DNA of 57,568 bases from JBFLYC01 sp040756735 (GTDB lineage: Bacteria > Bacillota > DSM-16504 > Desulfitibacterales > Desulfitibacteraceae), in the NCBI GenBank assembly GCA_040756735.1, contig JBFLYC010000021.1, positions 1 through 57,568 on the forward strand, given 5' to 3'. Position 1 is the stretch's first letter. The number at the start of each line of letters is the position of its first letter. This document shows, piece by piece, positions 34,171 through 42,734 of this stretch. Under the pieces are notes generated by a model, which worked only from the letters and a program-made list of their open reading frames with translations, was not told where the DNA came from and made no database searches. The position numbers and the translations under genes were made by a program.

Positions 34171-35100
34171 TCACGTGCTTAATCCCCCCTTACTTTTTAC
34201 AAAAACAGGCACTCTGCCGGCCAACACCTTTATTTCCATTGGTAGTCCAGGGCCTTTTTCTCCATCAATGTCTGTGCTGACATCGTTACCTCCAGAAATT
34301 GTAATTGGTCCTGGCGTTTGCAAGTATATCAAAGATGCATCCTTTACATGCTCGCCTTTTAATATTTTTAGAAACAGTGAAACAAGTTTAGAAATTGGCA
34401 CAGGCTTAAATACTAATAAATCTAACTTGCCATCAGTCATGGAGGCTAATGGAGCCAAGTTTTTAAAACCTCCTGCTATCGAACCATTAAGTACAATAAA
34501 AAGCAGCACCTCATCTTCCAGGCGGCCTTCTGGAAAGGATATGTGAATGGGCGCCGGTTTGATATGGGGAAGCTGTTCTAATCCTTTAAGATAATAAGCC
34601 AACCTGCCTGCAATGTTTTTTAACTTTATATTTGTAGAGTGAGGCACATCCATCATCAAACCGCCGCTTACCACGTTGACAAAATATCCGCCATTTACTT
34701 CTCCCACGTCCACATAGGCAATTTCACGCCGCCCAATTATGTCTACAGCGGCATTCAAGTTCGAGGGAAGCTTCAAGTGATTTATCAGATCATTTGATGT
34801 TCCTGCAGGTATTATGCCAAGGGGCAGTTCCTTTGTGCTGCTTTTTAGCATGCAATTCACGACACTATTAACTGTTCCATCCCCGCCGGCAGCCACCACC
34901 ATATCAACACTTTCACACATTTCCCTGATTACACCGTCTAAGTTGTCATGGGGATACGTCCTGTGAACAACTACTCTAAAACCTTTTTGCTGGAAAAGGT
35001 ATATGACCCGGTCCAGGTTATCTTTAAAGGCCCCTTCCCCAGCCACAGGGTTATAAATTAATAATAATTTATTTATGATGACCACTCCTAGCCTAATCAA
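34171..35100 (-). CDS. Diacylglycerol/lipid kinase (DagK/YegS family)
   Basis: The product phosphorylates diacylglycerol or a similar lipid at the membrane face. The ATP-site blocks LLLIYNPVAGEG, VVAAGGDGTVNSVVN and LGIIPAGTSNDLINHL are standard for the family, and about 300 residues is the normal length. The start is uncertain: TTG 35100 lacks a ribosome site, GTG 35085 overlaps the best AGGAG, and an unusual start just before NKLLLIYNP would give the usual N-terminus. The 3' end faces the GH18 gene. Confidence 0.9.
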   Translation of the reverse strand: MIRLGVVIINKLLLIYNPVAGEGAFKDNLDRVIYLFQQKGFRVVVHRTYPHDNLDGVIREMCESVDMVVAAGGDGTVNSVVNCMLKSSTKELPLGIIPAGTSNDLINHLKLPSNLNAAVDIIGRREIAYVDVGEVNGGYFVNVVSGGLMMDVPHSTNIKLKNIAGRLAYYLKGLEQLPHIKPAPIHISFPEGRLEDEVLLFIVLNGSIAGGFKNLAPLASMTDGKLDLLVFKPVPISKLVSLFLKILKGEHVKDASLIYLQTPGPITISGGNDVSTDIDGEKGPGLPMEIKVLAGRVPVFVKSKGGLST

Positions 35101-35156
35101 CTGTATTTCATTTTCAGTATCTATTGTAAATTATTTTCCTCCAATAAAAAAGTAAA

Positions 35157-35175
35157 TACAGGCATTTTGCCTGTA
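35157..35175 (-). terminator. Terminator of the 56-residue gene
   Basis: TACAGGCA (35157-35164), loop TTT, TGCCTGTA (35168-35175), with a T-rich tract on the minus strand towards 35145. Confidence 0.75.
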
Positions 35176-35203
35176 TCAAGTATTAATACCTTGGTTAAAA
35201 CAT

Positions 35204-35374
35204 CTAACCCTTTTCTTCAGCCTCTTTTCTTTTATTTGTAAGATTGTTTGGGGGAGTTTTATGAGGATTGTTTTTTAATTTCTTCCCTTGTGCTGCAAAA
35301 TCAGTCTCCTGTGGGTGTTCTACTAATTCACCTTTTGTTGTTGTCATTCTGGATAAATTAACTTCTTTGTACAT
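35204..35374 (-). CDS. Small hydrophilic protein, 56 residues, function unknown
   Basis: ATG 35374 follows a strong GGAGGTG, which is why the longer open frame (to 35455) is not used. The product is highly charged and polar (EHPQETDFAAQGKKLKNNPHK) with no cysteine and no hydrophobic stretch. Size and composition recall minor spore proteins, but no family is recognised. It has its own terminator and a terminator directly upstream, so it is an independent unit. Confidence 0.6.
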   Translation of the reverse strand: MYKEVNLSRMTTTKGELVEHPQETDFAAQGKKLKNNPHKTPPNNLTNKRKEAEEKG

Positions 35375-35398
35375 ACTATTCACCTCCAAAAAAACAAA

Positions 35399-35416
35399 AA
35401 GACTAAAGATAGTCTT
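35399..35416 (-). terminator. Terminator of the DUF2007-DUF1232 pair
   Basis: AAGACTA (35399-35405), loop AAGA, TAGTCTT (35410-35416), followed on the minus strand by TTTTTGTTTTTTT. Confidence 0.85.
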
Positions 35417-35441
35417 CCCAATTAACTTTACTTTATAAATG

Positions 35442-35693
35442 TCAATCATCATCAACTACAGTAGCTCTAACATCAATTACCTCATCAACCTTATCTTTTG
35501 GAACATCTCCTTTAGCTGATTTAACAAAAGTCCAAAAACCTATTAACAGCACAATTAAGTCATCAATAATGAAGGGAATAAAATCAGGTAAAAGCCAGTA
35601 GGCTACCGGTAGAGCTACAAACAAGATCTTTTTGTTTTTACTCACCTGAGGATGGTTCAACAAAAACCAGAACAATCTTAGAAACCTTAACAC
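35442..35693 (-). CDS. DUF1232 family membrane protein
   Basis: The 83-residue protein contains PVAYWLLPDFIPFIIDDLIVLLIGF, shown here as the DUF1232 core segments YWLLPDFIPF and IDDLIVLLIG, a short hydrophobic hairpin with conserved Pro and Asp. Members (YkvA-like) are small membrane proteins of unknown role. It overlaps the upstream DUF2007 gene by seven bases, so the two are coupled. Confidence 0.82.
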   Translation of the reverse strand: MLRFLRLFWFLLNHPQVSKNKKILFVALPVAYWLLPDFIPFIIDDLIVLLIGFWTFVKSAKGDVPKDKVDEVIDVRATVVDDD

Positions 35694-35938
35694 TGTCCAT
35701 CAATCTCCTTCATCAAGTCTTTAGCAATATGATAATCTTTTACCTGTACATGCACTTCAACACCAATGGCAGTTCCCATATAGACTTTCATGGGTTGAGT
35801 AAAACTCGGATATACTTTTAGTGCAGGAATGTCATGGGCTTTGAGTAAACCCACTAATAAATCAGCATCTATCTCTCCGCTCAAGCTAGCTAGTTTTATC
35901 CATCCTTTGTCTAAAGTATCTTCTCTTTTATCTATCAT
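35687..35938 (-). CDS. DUF2007-type signal-transducing-like protein
   Basis: The 83-residue product (WIKLASLSGEIDADLLVGLL, then KAHDIPALKVYP and VEVHVQVKDYHIAKDLM) matches the DUF2007 beta-alpha-beta pattern. ATG 35938 follows AGGTGG; the upstream part of the open frame is not family-like. It is the second DUF2007-like gene in the window, after 20717-20917, but is not its close copy. The ligand is unknown. Confidence 0.75.
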   Translation of the reverse strand: MIDKREDTLDKGWIKLASLSGEIDADLLVGLLKAHDIPALKVYPSFTQPMKVYMGTAIGVEVHVQVKDYHIAKDLMKEIDGQC

Positions 35939-36051
35939 ATTGACACCACCTAACTTATTTTTAGAATCTATGGCCAGAAATTGATAATAATGTATAATAG
36001 AATTAATACTTGCTGGTACAATACTGGCCAATCTATTTTTGGAGGCAATAC

Positions 36052-36357
36052 ATGACTACTACAATCACGCTTACCCTGGATAAAATTCTTTGGAAATGGT
36101 GGGTTGGTAAAGACAGTGACCCACAAGAAGCTTTTGAAGACCTTGTAGATACGATTATAGTTAATAAAGATGATTTAGATATTACACCTTGGAAATCCTC
36201 TATGATGGAAATGCACACTTTTAGTGTGTCTCCTGACAAATTAAAAATTCTTGATAACTGCTTAAAAGAATTGTCCATGGATGATTTTCTAAATGGCTGT
36301 CTAAAGTGGCTGCGCGCAGAAGAAGAAAAATTAAAATCAGCATTTAAAGTCACATAA
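36052..36357 (+). CDS. Hypothetical protein, 101 residues
   Basis: ATG 36052 follows GGAGG at six bases, a strong start. The product is acidic and Trp-rich (ILWKWWVGKDSDPQEAFEDL; ITPWKSS; CLKWLRAEEE), with no membrane helix. I recognise no family. It is divergent from the DUF2007 gene and its last eight bases overlap the end of the convergent hydrolase gene. Confidence 0.6.
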   Translation: MTTTITLTLDKILWKWWVGKDSDPQEAFEDLVDTIIVNKDDLDITPWKSSMMEMHTFSVSPDKLKILDNCLKELSMDDFLNGCLKWLRAEEEKLKSAFKVT

Positions 36358-37189
36358 GCTTTTGTACCAGCCAATCACCTATTCGGTCAGCAGTCTTTAC
36401 CGGTTCTTCAATAAACAATAAATGGCTTGCTCGTTCTATCACTTCAAGTCTGGCATTTGGTAATGCTTCTACGGCTTTCTTAGCTAAAATAATTTCATTG
36501 GGGTTCTCTTCTCTTTGACCTACCAGGACCAGGACAGGTTTTGTTGTCTTATGGTCATTTTTTGATTGGACTTTAGTGAGCTGGGCAAATGTTTTCATGT
36601 CAAAGGTTGTAACCAAACGAGGATCTTTCAGCAGCTTTTCATAAGTCGTCTTTCGTCCAGGTTGAGTACTAGTTCTAACTATATTTTTCAAGGGGTTTAT
36701 TTTTCTATTTGGAGTAACTAATCCCAAAAACCTGTAAAAATTTACAAATGCTCTGTCAATTAAGTTTGCATAAGTCCCTGGATAACGGATTGTATGGCAC
36801 ACACAGCATTTTAATTCAGGATTATCAATTAATCCTTCAAAAGCAAAATGTCCTCCCATACTATGACCAACAACAGCTATATTTTTCTCAGGAAACTTTT
36901 CTTTAACATATTGTACCATTTCCTTGATCTGTCCTAATATATCCTTGGCTGTAGTTCTGCCCCTTATGCCTTCACTGCGACCCCATCCCAGATAATCAAA
37001 GGAAACCACATTAAAGTTTCCCCTATTGCTTAATCTGGATAAAAATTCTGCATATACCTTACCATATACTATATTACCATGTAAAAACAAAATACTGCCT
37101 GTAGATTTTTCTTTGGGAGGATATATATCTATATGGATTTTTTTTCCTTCAAAATTTATTTGGTCATGAAGAACATGGTATTTACTCAT
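36350..37189 (-). CDS. Alpha/beta hydrolase
   Basis: The 279-residue enzyme is a serine hydrolase of the lysophospholipase/S33 type. The oxyanion region FLHGNIVYGKVY, the nucleophile elbow VVGHSMGGH, a candidate acid in VLVGQREENP and the histidine in ERASHLLFIEEP are visible. The cap region is basic and about 80 residues. The substrate is unknown. It starts at ATG 37189 behind GAGGGGG. The cold-shock gene terminator lies just upstream, so it is its own unit. Confidence 0.87.
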   Translation of the reverse strand: MSKYHVLHDQINFEGKKIHIDIYPPKEKSTGSILFLHGNIVYGKVYAEFLSRLSNRGNFNVVSFDYLGWGRSEGIRGRTTAKDILGQIKEMVQYVKEKFPEKNIAVVGHSMGGHFAFEGLIDNPELKCCVCHTIRYPGTYANLIDRAFVNFYRFLGLVTPNRKINPLKNIVRTSTQPGRKTTYEKLLKDPRLVTTFDMKTFAQLTKVQSKNDHKTTKPVLVLVGQREENPNEIILAKKAVEALPNARLEVIERASHLLFIEEPVKTADRIGDWLVQKLM

Positions 37190-37215
37190 TGGAAATCCCC
37201 CTCAATAGTGTAAAA

Positions 37216-37244
37216 AACGCCCTTGCCGCAACGGGAAAGGCGTT
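37216..37244 (-). terminator. Terminator of the cold-shock gene
   Basis: AACGCC (37216-37221) pairs with GGCGTT (37239-37244) over an inner imperfect stem; on the minus strand a TTTTTT tract follows. Confidence 0.85.
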
Positions 37245-37302
37245 AAATTCTTTATTTTAATATTATTATAATTTTTCAAATTTACATTACGACAGTTGTT
37301 AA

Positions 37303-37503
37303 TTATAGTTTTGTTACGTTTGCAGCCTGGGGCCCTTTGGGGCCTTGTGTAACTTCAAATTCTACTTTTTGTCCTTCTTCTAGACTTTTAAACCCATCTC
37401 CAACAATTGCTGAAAAATGTACAAAAACATCTTTCTCGTTTTCTACTTCGATAAACCCAAAACCTTTCTCATTGTTAAACCATTTGACAGTGCCTTGTTT
37501 CAT
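37303..37503 (-). CDS. Cold-shock protein (CspA family)
   Basis: The 66-residue OB-fold protein binds single-stranded RNA and DNA. Both RNA-binding motifs are present: KGFGFIEVE (RNP1) and VFVHFSAI (RNP2), with the start MKQGTVKWFN. ATG 37503 follows AGGAGG. It is a single gene ended by a strong terminator. Whether it is induced by cold or constitutive cannot be told. Confidence 0.97.
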   Translation of the reverse strand: MKQGTVKWFNNEKGFGFIEVENEKDVFVHFSAIVGDGFKSLEEGQKVEFEVTQGPKGPQAANVTKL

Positions 37504-37582
37504 AAATCTTAATTCCTCCTATTTCTTGCCTTGTATGGCGAATATGGAAATATTATCACAAGAATTTTTTTTTGTCAATTGA

Positions 37583-38050
37583 CTAACCAAAACTTTCTAG
37601 TGTGCTCTCCAGTAGTTTGCAAAAATTACGCCTAAATCTTTCATCATCCTCCTTATCCCTTGGTGGTAGCCCTTTTGTTCTGCCACCGCTTCTTCTATGC
37701 TTAGCTTTTATGTGCCTTTCTTCCAACATAAAATCTATTTTATCCTTGTTATAAATATACCCATTGGGAGCAATGCACATACCACCCTTTGCAAGGACCA
37801 TGGCAGCTAATCCCCAATCTTGAGTAACTACTATATCACCTGACTTTGTCTTATTAATCAAAGCCAAATCAGCAGCCTGAGGTTCATTGCCCACAATTAT
37901 ATGTTCAAAGGCAGAGATGTTGTGGTTAAATGAAGCAATTACTAGTATACGTAAGCCTAATATTTGTGTTTCATTACTGATTATATTCATTACAGCTTTA
38001 GGACATGCGTCACCATCAATAATTATTTTAGGATTTTTATCATCGTGCAT
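37583..38050 (-). CDS. YaiI/YqxD family (UPF0178, DUF188) protein
   Basis: The 155-residue protein shows the family's NYN/PIN-like core: IIIDGDACPKAV, VVTQDWGLAAMVLAKG and the C-terminal GLPPRDKEDDERFRRNF. A nuclease-like fold is suggested for the family, but no activity is established. It starts at ATG 38050, six bases after the methyltransferase stop, so the two are co-transcribed. The ribosome site is weak. Confidence 0.9.
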   Translation of the reverse strand: MHDDKNPKIIIDGDACPKAVMNIISNETQILGLRILVIASFNHNISAFEHIIVGNEPQAADLALINKTKSGDIVVTQDWGLAAMVLAKGGMCIAPNGYIYNKDKIDFMLEERHIKAKHRRSGGRTKGLPPRDKEDDERFRRNFCKLLESTLESFG

Positions 38051-38056
38051 TTTAGA

Positions 38057-38800
38057 CTATTTTTTCTCTCCAATATAAAATATATAACTATAAAAGTCAC
38101 CATATTTTACGTAGTGGTCAATTTCCACCTCAAACTCTTCCAACCGCCTCTGGCTTTCCGAATCCTTAACAAGCTTTTGTTTAAAATAGGTAAGCTGTTT
38201 TAATATTGGTTTATAAAAATTATCCCAATTGGCATCTTTCCCAAGAATAACATTGCCTATAACTTTAAAACCCGCTCTTTCCATTGCAGCATTGTTTTCT
38301 TTGATTCCGGTCATATCCGGATATCTTTCTTTCCAATACCAGTAGATTTCATCTGGCGGACTTTTCTTAATCCAAGATAATTCAGCCATAACCATTCTGC
38401 CTTGGGTCTTCAGATATTTACGTAAAAAATTGACCTTCTTGAACAAGCTAATTCCATCGAATGCAACATCACTCCAAAGAAAATCATAAACTCCTTTGGC
38501 TGCTTCAAACTCATTTGAAGAATCATGTAAGACCTGTACTTTGCCACCTAGATTATTCTGCATAACCTTTTCTTGCAGCCTGTTTAATAACTGCTTGTCC
38601 GGGTGAATTGCCAATATGGTAATAGGATAGTTTTTTGCAAGTACTACGGTATTATTTCCTATACCATCCCCAACTTCAAGACCCCTACTGTCAGGAGCCA
38701 GGTTTTCAAAACCGGCAATATTGGCAGCTTCTAACGCATACTGTTCAGAACCCGGTCCATGCCTGTCCATTTTGCATATTATCTCTTTTAATACCTTCAA
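38057..38800 (-). CDS. Class I SAM-dependent methyltransferase
   Basis: The 247-residue protein has a methyltransferase fold with a SAM-binding loop GLEVGDGIGNNTVVLA (motif I, usually ExGxGxG) and the acidic end of strand 2 replaced by ILAIHPDKQL. Later motifs (FLWSDVAFDGI) are weak. It resembles small-molecule methyltransferases of the ubiE/cyclopropane type; the substrate is unknown. It starts at TTG 38800 behind AAGGGGG. Confidence 0.82.
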   Translation of the reverse strand: MKVLKEIICKMDRHGPGSEQYALEAANIAGFENLAPDSRGLEVGDGIGNNTVVLAKNYPITILAIHPDKQLLNRLQEKVMQNNLGGKVQVLHDSSNEFEAAKGVYDFLWSDVAFDGISLFKKVNFLRKYLKTQGRMVMAELSWIKKSPPDEIYWYWKERYPDMTGIKENNAAMERAGFKVIGNVILGKDANWDNFYKPILKQLTYFKQKLVKDSESQRRLEEFEVEIDHYVKYGDFYSYIFYIGEKK

Positions 38801-38904
38801 AATAAATGCCCCCTTAATACCACCATATCAATAATCTACTGCAACTAGTTTATAGTATTCGCTTTTTCCTTTTGTTATACCTTTATTATTTGCTATAAAA
38901 AATA

Positions 38905-38926
38905 GAGCCATCAGGTGTGATGGCTC
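38905..38926 (-). terminator. Terminator of the Cys-rich protein gene
   Basis: GAGCCATCA (38905-38913), loop GGTG, TGATGGCTC (38918-38926), followed on the minus strand by TATTTTTTATA. Confidence 0.9.
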
Positions 38927-38940
38927 GGTAAGTTTCATTT

Positions 38941-39564
38941 TTAGAAGCATTGTGCAGGAGGCACCGGAGGGCAAACTCCAGGAATTGTAACACATGGCGC
39001 TGGTACGCAGAAACCATAGCTTGGAACCAATAGCTGTACAGTCAAGATACATTTTACTACTAAACAAACCTGAATGTCACAAGAAATAGTGTATTGTACT
39101 TCTTCATCAACTTCCTCTGTTTCAGCTACTACACAGTTACATGCCAGAAGTACGCTCTCGGAACAATCCACACTTACACCCTCTGGGCAACATAAGGTCA
39201 CTGTTTTGCCAAAAACAAATGTCCTTTCAATTTCATCTTCAGTTTCAGGGTTAGTTAGGGTTACTGGCACTCTAACTGAAAGTACTATAGTGAAGAAACC
39301 ATCCCCTATAGGCGTACGGCTTATTTCATCACACTCAATTACTGCACCTTCAGTTAAAGCACACTGTACAGGATCTCCTTGTACAAGCCCCTCTCCGAAT
39401 TCGTCTGAGTCAGTTATTACTTCTCGTGTTCTGTCATCGATCTGGAAACAGCTGTCATAAACCTTGTCTACCACAATACATTCGATTCTGTCAAAGGGCG
39501 GGCATCCCTCTGGAGGACACTGCCCTGGCTGAATCTGTTGTTGTTGAACAGACTTATCAGTCAT
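38941..39564 (-). CDS. Cys-rich surface/spore-coat-like protein
   Basis: The 207-residue acidic protein has about 22 cysteines, many in CxxxxC or CC contexts (GQCPPEGCPP, TLCCPEG, LACNC, APCVTIPGVCPPVPPAQC). Pro/Cys-rich ends flank a beta-rich centre with repeated Val/Thr. There is no signal peptide. Disulfide-linked Cys-rich proteins of this look are common in clostridial spore coats, so a coat role is reasonable but not shown. It starts at ATG 39564 behind GGAGGAGG and is monocistronic. Confidence 0.65.
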   Translation of the reverse strand: MTDKSVQQQQIQPGQCPPEGCPPFDRIECIVVDKVYDSCFQIDDRTREVITDSDEFGEGLVQGDPVQCALTEGAVIECDEISRTPIGDGFFTIVLSVRVPVTLTNPETEDEIERTFVFGKTVTLCCPEGVSVDCSESVLLACNCVVAETEEVDEEVQYTISCDIQVCLVVKCILTVQLLVPSYGFCVPAPCVTIPGVCPPVPPAQCF

Positions 39565-39687
39565 ATTATTTCCTCCTCCTTAATAATTAGGTTTCTATCA
39601 TAGAATTTATACCTACTGTATATTATTAAGTACAAAGCTTAGTTGTTACTGCTTTAAAAAATATTTGTTAATTTTGGTGAAATAAAA

Positions 39688-40686
39688 ATGGAAATTTATT
39701 TTGATCGTTGTAACAAAGATTTCTGGACATTTTCCAATGATCAACAATCGTTAAGATTTAACTTTTGCCATCAAGGCAAAAAATTAGACAATGTAAAAAA
39801 CTTTAAAGCAGCATACAGTGGTACAGGCTTCCCGTTCATTACAGTACAATTCTCTAAAAACAATCTGATTTGCTATAGATGGCAGGCAAACCACTGGACA
39901 GCTAAAGAATTCACATTTAACACTTCAATTGAACATTTTCAAGTAGCCCAGGAAAAAGATGGAACCTGTCACCTTGTCTTAACTTGTTACTCCCCGCAAA
40001 AGAATGGATTGCTGCACATTTATTATTACAATGGCAGGTGGTTCCAGGAGGGGCTAGATCTTGTTGATAGAACAAGAAGTTTTTTAAAGTTGGCATATTT
40101 ACCTGTTGAAAAAATGATGTTTCTCATTATCCTAGATAAGGAAAGCCAGTTACTAAGGTTTTTTGCCTGGGAGCCACAAGAAAGAAGCTGGAAAAAGACA
40201 TTATCTGTTCTTAAGCTTGCTAAAAACAGCAAAATCCTTAGCATAGAATACTCTTCAAAAAAAATACATGTATTATCTTTTGCCAAAGATTATTATTACA
40301 AACTAAACTATTCTGAGTTCACAACTAATGGTAAGATATGTACCGAGTCTCAAATTTTGCTGCTTCCATCTATCTATCCAAAAGAATGTTTTATGCTTAA
40401 GGATAAAGACATGCTCGGCATTATCTGCCCTACTAAAGGGCATCCATACATTTTTTATCGTAATAAAAGAAGAGTGTGGAAAGAGCAGTCAGTCGCAGGC
40501 ATACTAGATCTTAGTGGGATAAGGGCTGTACAAAACAGTCATGGATACATATCTTCGAGACTAAGCATACCGGAAATGCTCAACCAGCCCTTAAGATATC
40601 CCCTGGTATTAAAGTTCTCAGAGTTTATGAACATGATTCAAGAAATATCACAGAAAACTCTGCTTAAAAGCCTGCCAGGCTTTTAG
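39688..40686 (+). CDS. Hypothetical beta-rich protein, 332 residues
   Basis: The protein has repeated aromatic-rich strands of the kind SLRFNFCHQG, GLLHIYYYNGRWFQEGL and LLRFFAWEPQERSWKK, spaced about 45-50 residues apart, which suggests a beta-propeller. The last 40 residues (LNQPLRYPLVLKFSEFMNM) are helical. No signal peptide or catalytic motif is present. It is divergent from the Cys-rich gene, and a hairpin overlaps its stop. The family is not recognised. The ribosome site is weak (GGTGA). Confidence 0.6.
   Translation: MEIYFDRCNKDFWTFSNDQQSLRFNFCHQGKKLDNVKNFKAAYSGTGFPFITVQFSKNNLICYRWQANHWTAKEFTFNTSIEHFQVAQEKDGTCHLVLTCYSPQKNGLLHIYYYNGRWFQEGLDLVDRTRSFLKLAYLPVEKMMFLIILDKESQLLRFFAWEPQERSWKKTLSVLKLAKNSKILSIEYSSKKIHVLSFAKDYYYKLNYSEFTTNGKICTESQILLLPSIYPKECFMLKDKDMLGIICPTKGHPYIFYRNKRRVWKEQSVAGILDLSGIRAVQNSHGYISSRLSIPEMLNQPLRYPLVLKFSEFMNMIQEISQKTLLKSLPGF
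40666..40684. terminator. Hairpin overlapping the end of the beta-rich gene
   Basis: AAAAGCCT (40666-40673), loop GCC, AGGCTTTT (40677-40684): perfect 8 bp, with the TAG stop just after. It also ends the convergent minus-strand gene at 40695. Confidence 0.7.
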
Positions 40687-40694
40687 CAGTGTTT

Positions 40695-41045
40695 TCAAAA
40701 CCTGTTAATGTACCTGTATCCTAGAATAGATATTACATATACCAACTCCTCTATTCTCGTTAAGCCGGCGTCAAAAGTTACAGAGAGTTTTCCTGGCCCA
40801 TGTGAATTGGTAGATTTTACGCCATTTATTTTAGACAGAGCTTCATTTATTTTGTTATAATCATCCTGGGTTCTCATGTTAGTAATCACCATATTTACTG
40901 TTTTGACACTAGAATAATTATTACTATTAACCATTGCAGCTTCCTGGTAATATTCATGCATAGGGTAACTTGGTATAAAAAAAGGCTTAAGAGACTTTTG
41001 ATATTCTTCCATAAGTTTACTAGTTTTCTCCCCGTACCAGCTCAA
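40695..41045 (-). CDS. HMA-like small protein without metal-binding cysteines (1 of 3)
   Basis: The 116-residue product has a polar N-terminal part (about 45 residues) and then a beta-alpha-beta-beta-alpha-beta ferredoxin-like pattern: VNMVITNM, YNKINEALSKINGV, KLSVTFD, ELVYVISILGYRYI. This is the shape of heavy-metal-associated domains, but the MxCxxC loop is NMRTQDD and no cysteine is present, so it cannot bind metal in the usual way. It starts at TTG 41045 behind GGGAGG. It is followed upstream by two genes of the same design, probably one operon. Confidence 0.6.
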   Translation of the reverse strand: MSWYGEKTSKLMEEYQKSLKPFFIPSYPMHEYYQEAAMVNSNNYSSVKTVNMVITNMRTQDDYNKINEALSKINGVKSTNSHGPGKLSVTFDAGLTRIEELVYVISILGYRYINRF

Positions 41046-41109
41046 TTTATAATCCCTCCTAAATTAAACAATGAGGCAAGCATCCTGCTTGCTATTTTCT
41101 ATTTTTACA

Positions 41110-41418
41110 TCAACCTCCTTTATTACTTTTTACTGCTTTGCCATAACCAGATGAAATAAATCTTAATTTATATCCCTGGATCATTAATCTGTAAATTATT
41201 TCTTCGGGCTTAATAACCTCATCCAAGTACCAGACCTTCAATATTTCACCACCTGCATAAATATAGACACGCAAAATACCAGGCTGATTTTGCAGTTCAT
41301 TAACAAAATTATGATAATTATTCATGCTATCAACACAAATAATGCTCAGCAGCATGGTGGAACCGTTTCGCCTATAATACTCTACTGCTAGTTTTTGCAT
41401 GGACTTATATAATGACAT
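41110..41418 (-). CDS. HMA-like small protein without metal-binding cysteines (2 of 3)
   Basis: The 102-residue product repeats the design of its neighbours: TMLLSIICVDSM as strand one, HNFVNELQNQPGILRV as helix and turn, EILKVWYLDEV as hairpin, EEIIYRLMIQGYKLRF as the last helix and strand. The N-terminal 20 residues form a separate helix. The loop after strand one (VDSMNNYHNF) has no CxxC. ATG 41418 follows GGGAGG. Gaps of 64 and 45 bases separate it from the other two genes. Confidence 0.6.
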   Translation of the reverse strand: MSLYKSMQKLAVEYYRRNGSTMLLSIICVDSMNNYHNFVNELQNQPGILRVYIYAGGEILKVWYLDEVIKPEEIIYRLMIQGYKLRFISSGYGKAVKSNKGG

Positions 41419-41463
41419 GGTTTACCTCCCTTCTGATAAGCAAACTGCTTATTCTTACTAGCT

Positions 41464-41739
41464 TCAGTCCCCTTCCCTTTTATAACTTATTCCTTTTAAA
41501 TGTAATCTGTAATCCATAAACCTGGGGCTGATAATTGTATCATTGTAAGTTACAGTAACCTTTCCTGAATTATCTGGAAGGACCTCAATGCTCAGAACCT
41601 GAAATCCGATTGCTTCCCAAAGCTTCTTCTTTATTTCCTCATTTTTTATTCCTTCAATGATATATGTTTCTTTTTTCACATTTGCAGGCTGAAAACCCTC
41701 TTTACGGGCATCAATCCACATGCGTGATTTAGGTTTCAA
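41464..41739 (-). CDS. HMA-like small protein without metal-binding cysteines (3 of 3)
   Basis: The 91-residue product has a basic N-terminal tail (KPKSRMWIDARKEG), then KETYIIEGIK, EIKKKLWEAIGFQVLSI, GKVTVTYNDTI and DYRLHLKGISYKRE, again a ferredoxin-like order of strands and helices. It has no cysteine. It starts at TTG 41739, nine bases after GGTGG, and is the first gene of the three-gene run. The divergent CAP-domain gene begins 246 bases away. No family name is recognised. Confidence 0.6.
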   Translation of the reverse strand: MKPKSRMWIDARKEGFQPANVKKETYIIEGIKNEEIKKKLWEAIGFQVLSIEVLPDNSGKVTVTYNDTIISPRFMDYRLHLKGISYKREGD

Positions 41740-41985
41740 TACAATTCACCACCTATCAATGCATAATATTATTTTGTTTTAGTATATTTTTTTAATGCCT
41801 TATTGGTGACTTATTGGTAAATATATACATGCCTTTTATTTTCTGCAATAGATGTTCAAATCATGGTGTTTATTACAGCTAATGCCATAAATAAAACCTA
41901 TAGCTGAAATTACTATGTTTGCTTTTGTCGCATTTTGTAGATTACAATATTCACAGCTAGAATATTTTATATCAGGAGGAAACTA

Positions 41986-42723
41986 ATGAGTAAATCCATC
42001 ATTAAGAAAGCAGCTGCATTAATGTTGATGTCCATGTTGATTGTTGTTCATTTTCCCAAGGAGGCAGATGCATCATGGTACCTGCAGAAACTTACCCAGC
42101 AAGGCCAAACCACAGTTGCAAATCCTACAAACCCTTCTACAACAGTACAAAGTCCGCAACAAAAAAATAGTGGCACAGCTAACCAGTCCTCGCAATCTAC
42201 AGCAGATTTAATAAGAAGCCTGCGAAATCAAGCGGCGTCAAATAATACTGTTCAAACAGTTGACAATTCTCAAAACCAAACTAGCAGCAGTCCAACGCAG
42301 CCAACCAAATCACCGGCAGCTCCTGTTTCTACGAATACCGGCCTCAACTCTCAGGAAACTACTATGCTGCAATTGGTCAATGAGGAACGAAGTAAGAATG
42401 GACTTAAACCACTTCAGCTCCACGTTGAGCTAGCTGGATTAGCAAAACTCAAAAGTCAAGATATAGTACATAACAACTATTTTTCACATACTTCCCCTAC
42501 TTACGGCTCCTTTTACCAAATGGTCAGAGATGCAGGAATACCCTATCGGCAGGTTGGAGAAAATTTAGCCAAGACAAGCAACGTGCAAAAGGCCCACATG
42601 CTGCTGATGGCAAGTGAAGGACATCGAAACAATATATTAAGTCCACATTTTACACACATAGGTATCGGAATAGCGCCTGATCAATATGGCATAGTTGCAA
42701 CTCAGTTATTTATAGCACGCTAG
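41986..42723 (+). CDS. Secreted CAP-domain (YkwD/SCP-like) protein
   Basis: The 245-residue protein has a signal peptide (KKAAALMLMSMLIVVHFPKEADA, cleaved probably after ADA), a Ser/Thr/Gln/Asn-rich linker of about 90 residues, and a CAP domain from about residue 120: MLQLVNEERSKNGLKPL, HNNYFSHTSPTYG, VGENLAK and ASEGHRNNILSPHFTHIGIG. The last motifs carry the CAP histidines and glutamates. YkwD-like CAP proteins are secreted and often spore-associated in Firmicutes. ATG 41986 follows AGGAGG. It has its own terminator. Confidence 0.92.
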   Translation: MSKSIIKKAAALMLMSMLIVVHFPKEADASWYLQKLTQQGQTTVANPTNPSTTVQSPQQKNSGTANQSSQSTADLIRSLRNQAASNNTVQTVDNSQNQTSSSPTQPTKSPAAPVSTNTGLNSQETTMLQLVNEERSKNGLKPLQLHVELAGLAKLKSQDIVHNNYFSHTSPTYGSFYQMVRDAGIPYRQVGENLAKTSNVQKAHMLLMASEGHRNNILSPHFTHIGIGIAPDQYGIVATQLFIAR

Positions 42724-42734
42724 TACTGATTTTA

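Noticed and set aside
35204..35455. 83-codon version of the small protein gene (start 35455)
   Set aside because: The extra N-terminus reads back through a terminator hairpin and the ribosome site; ATG 35374 is clearly better.
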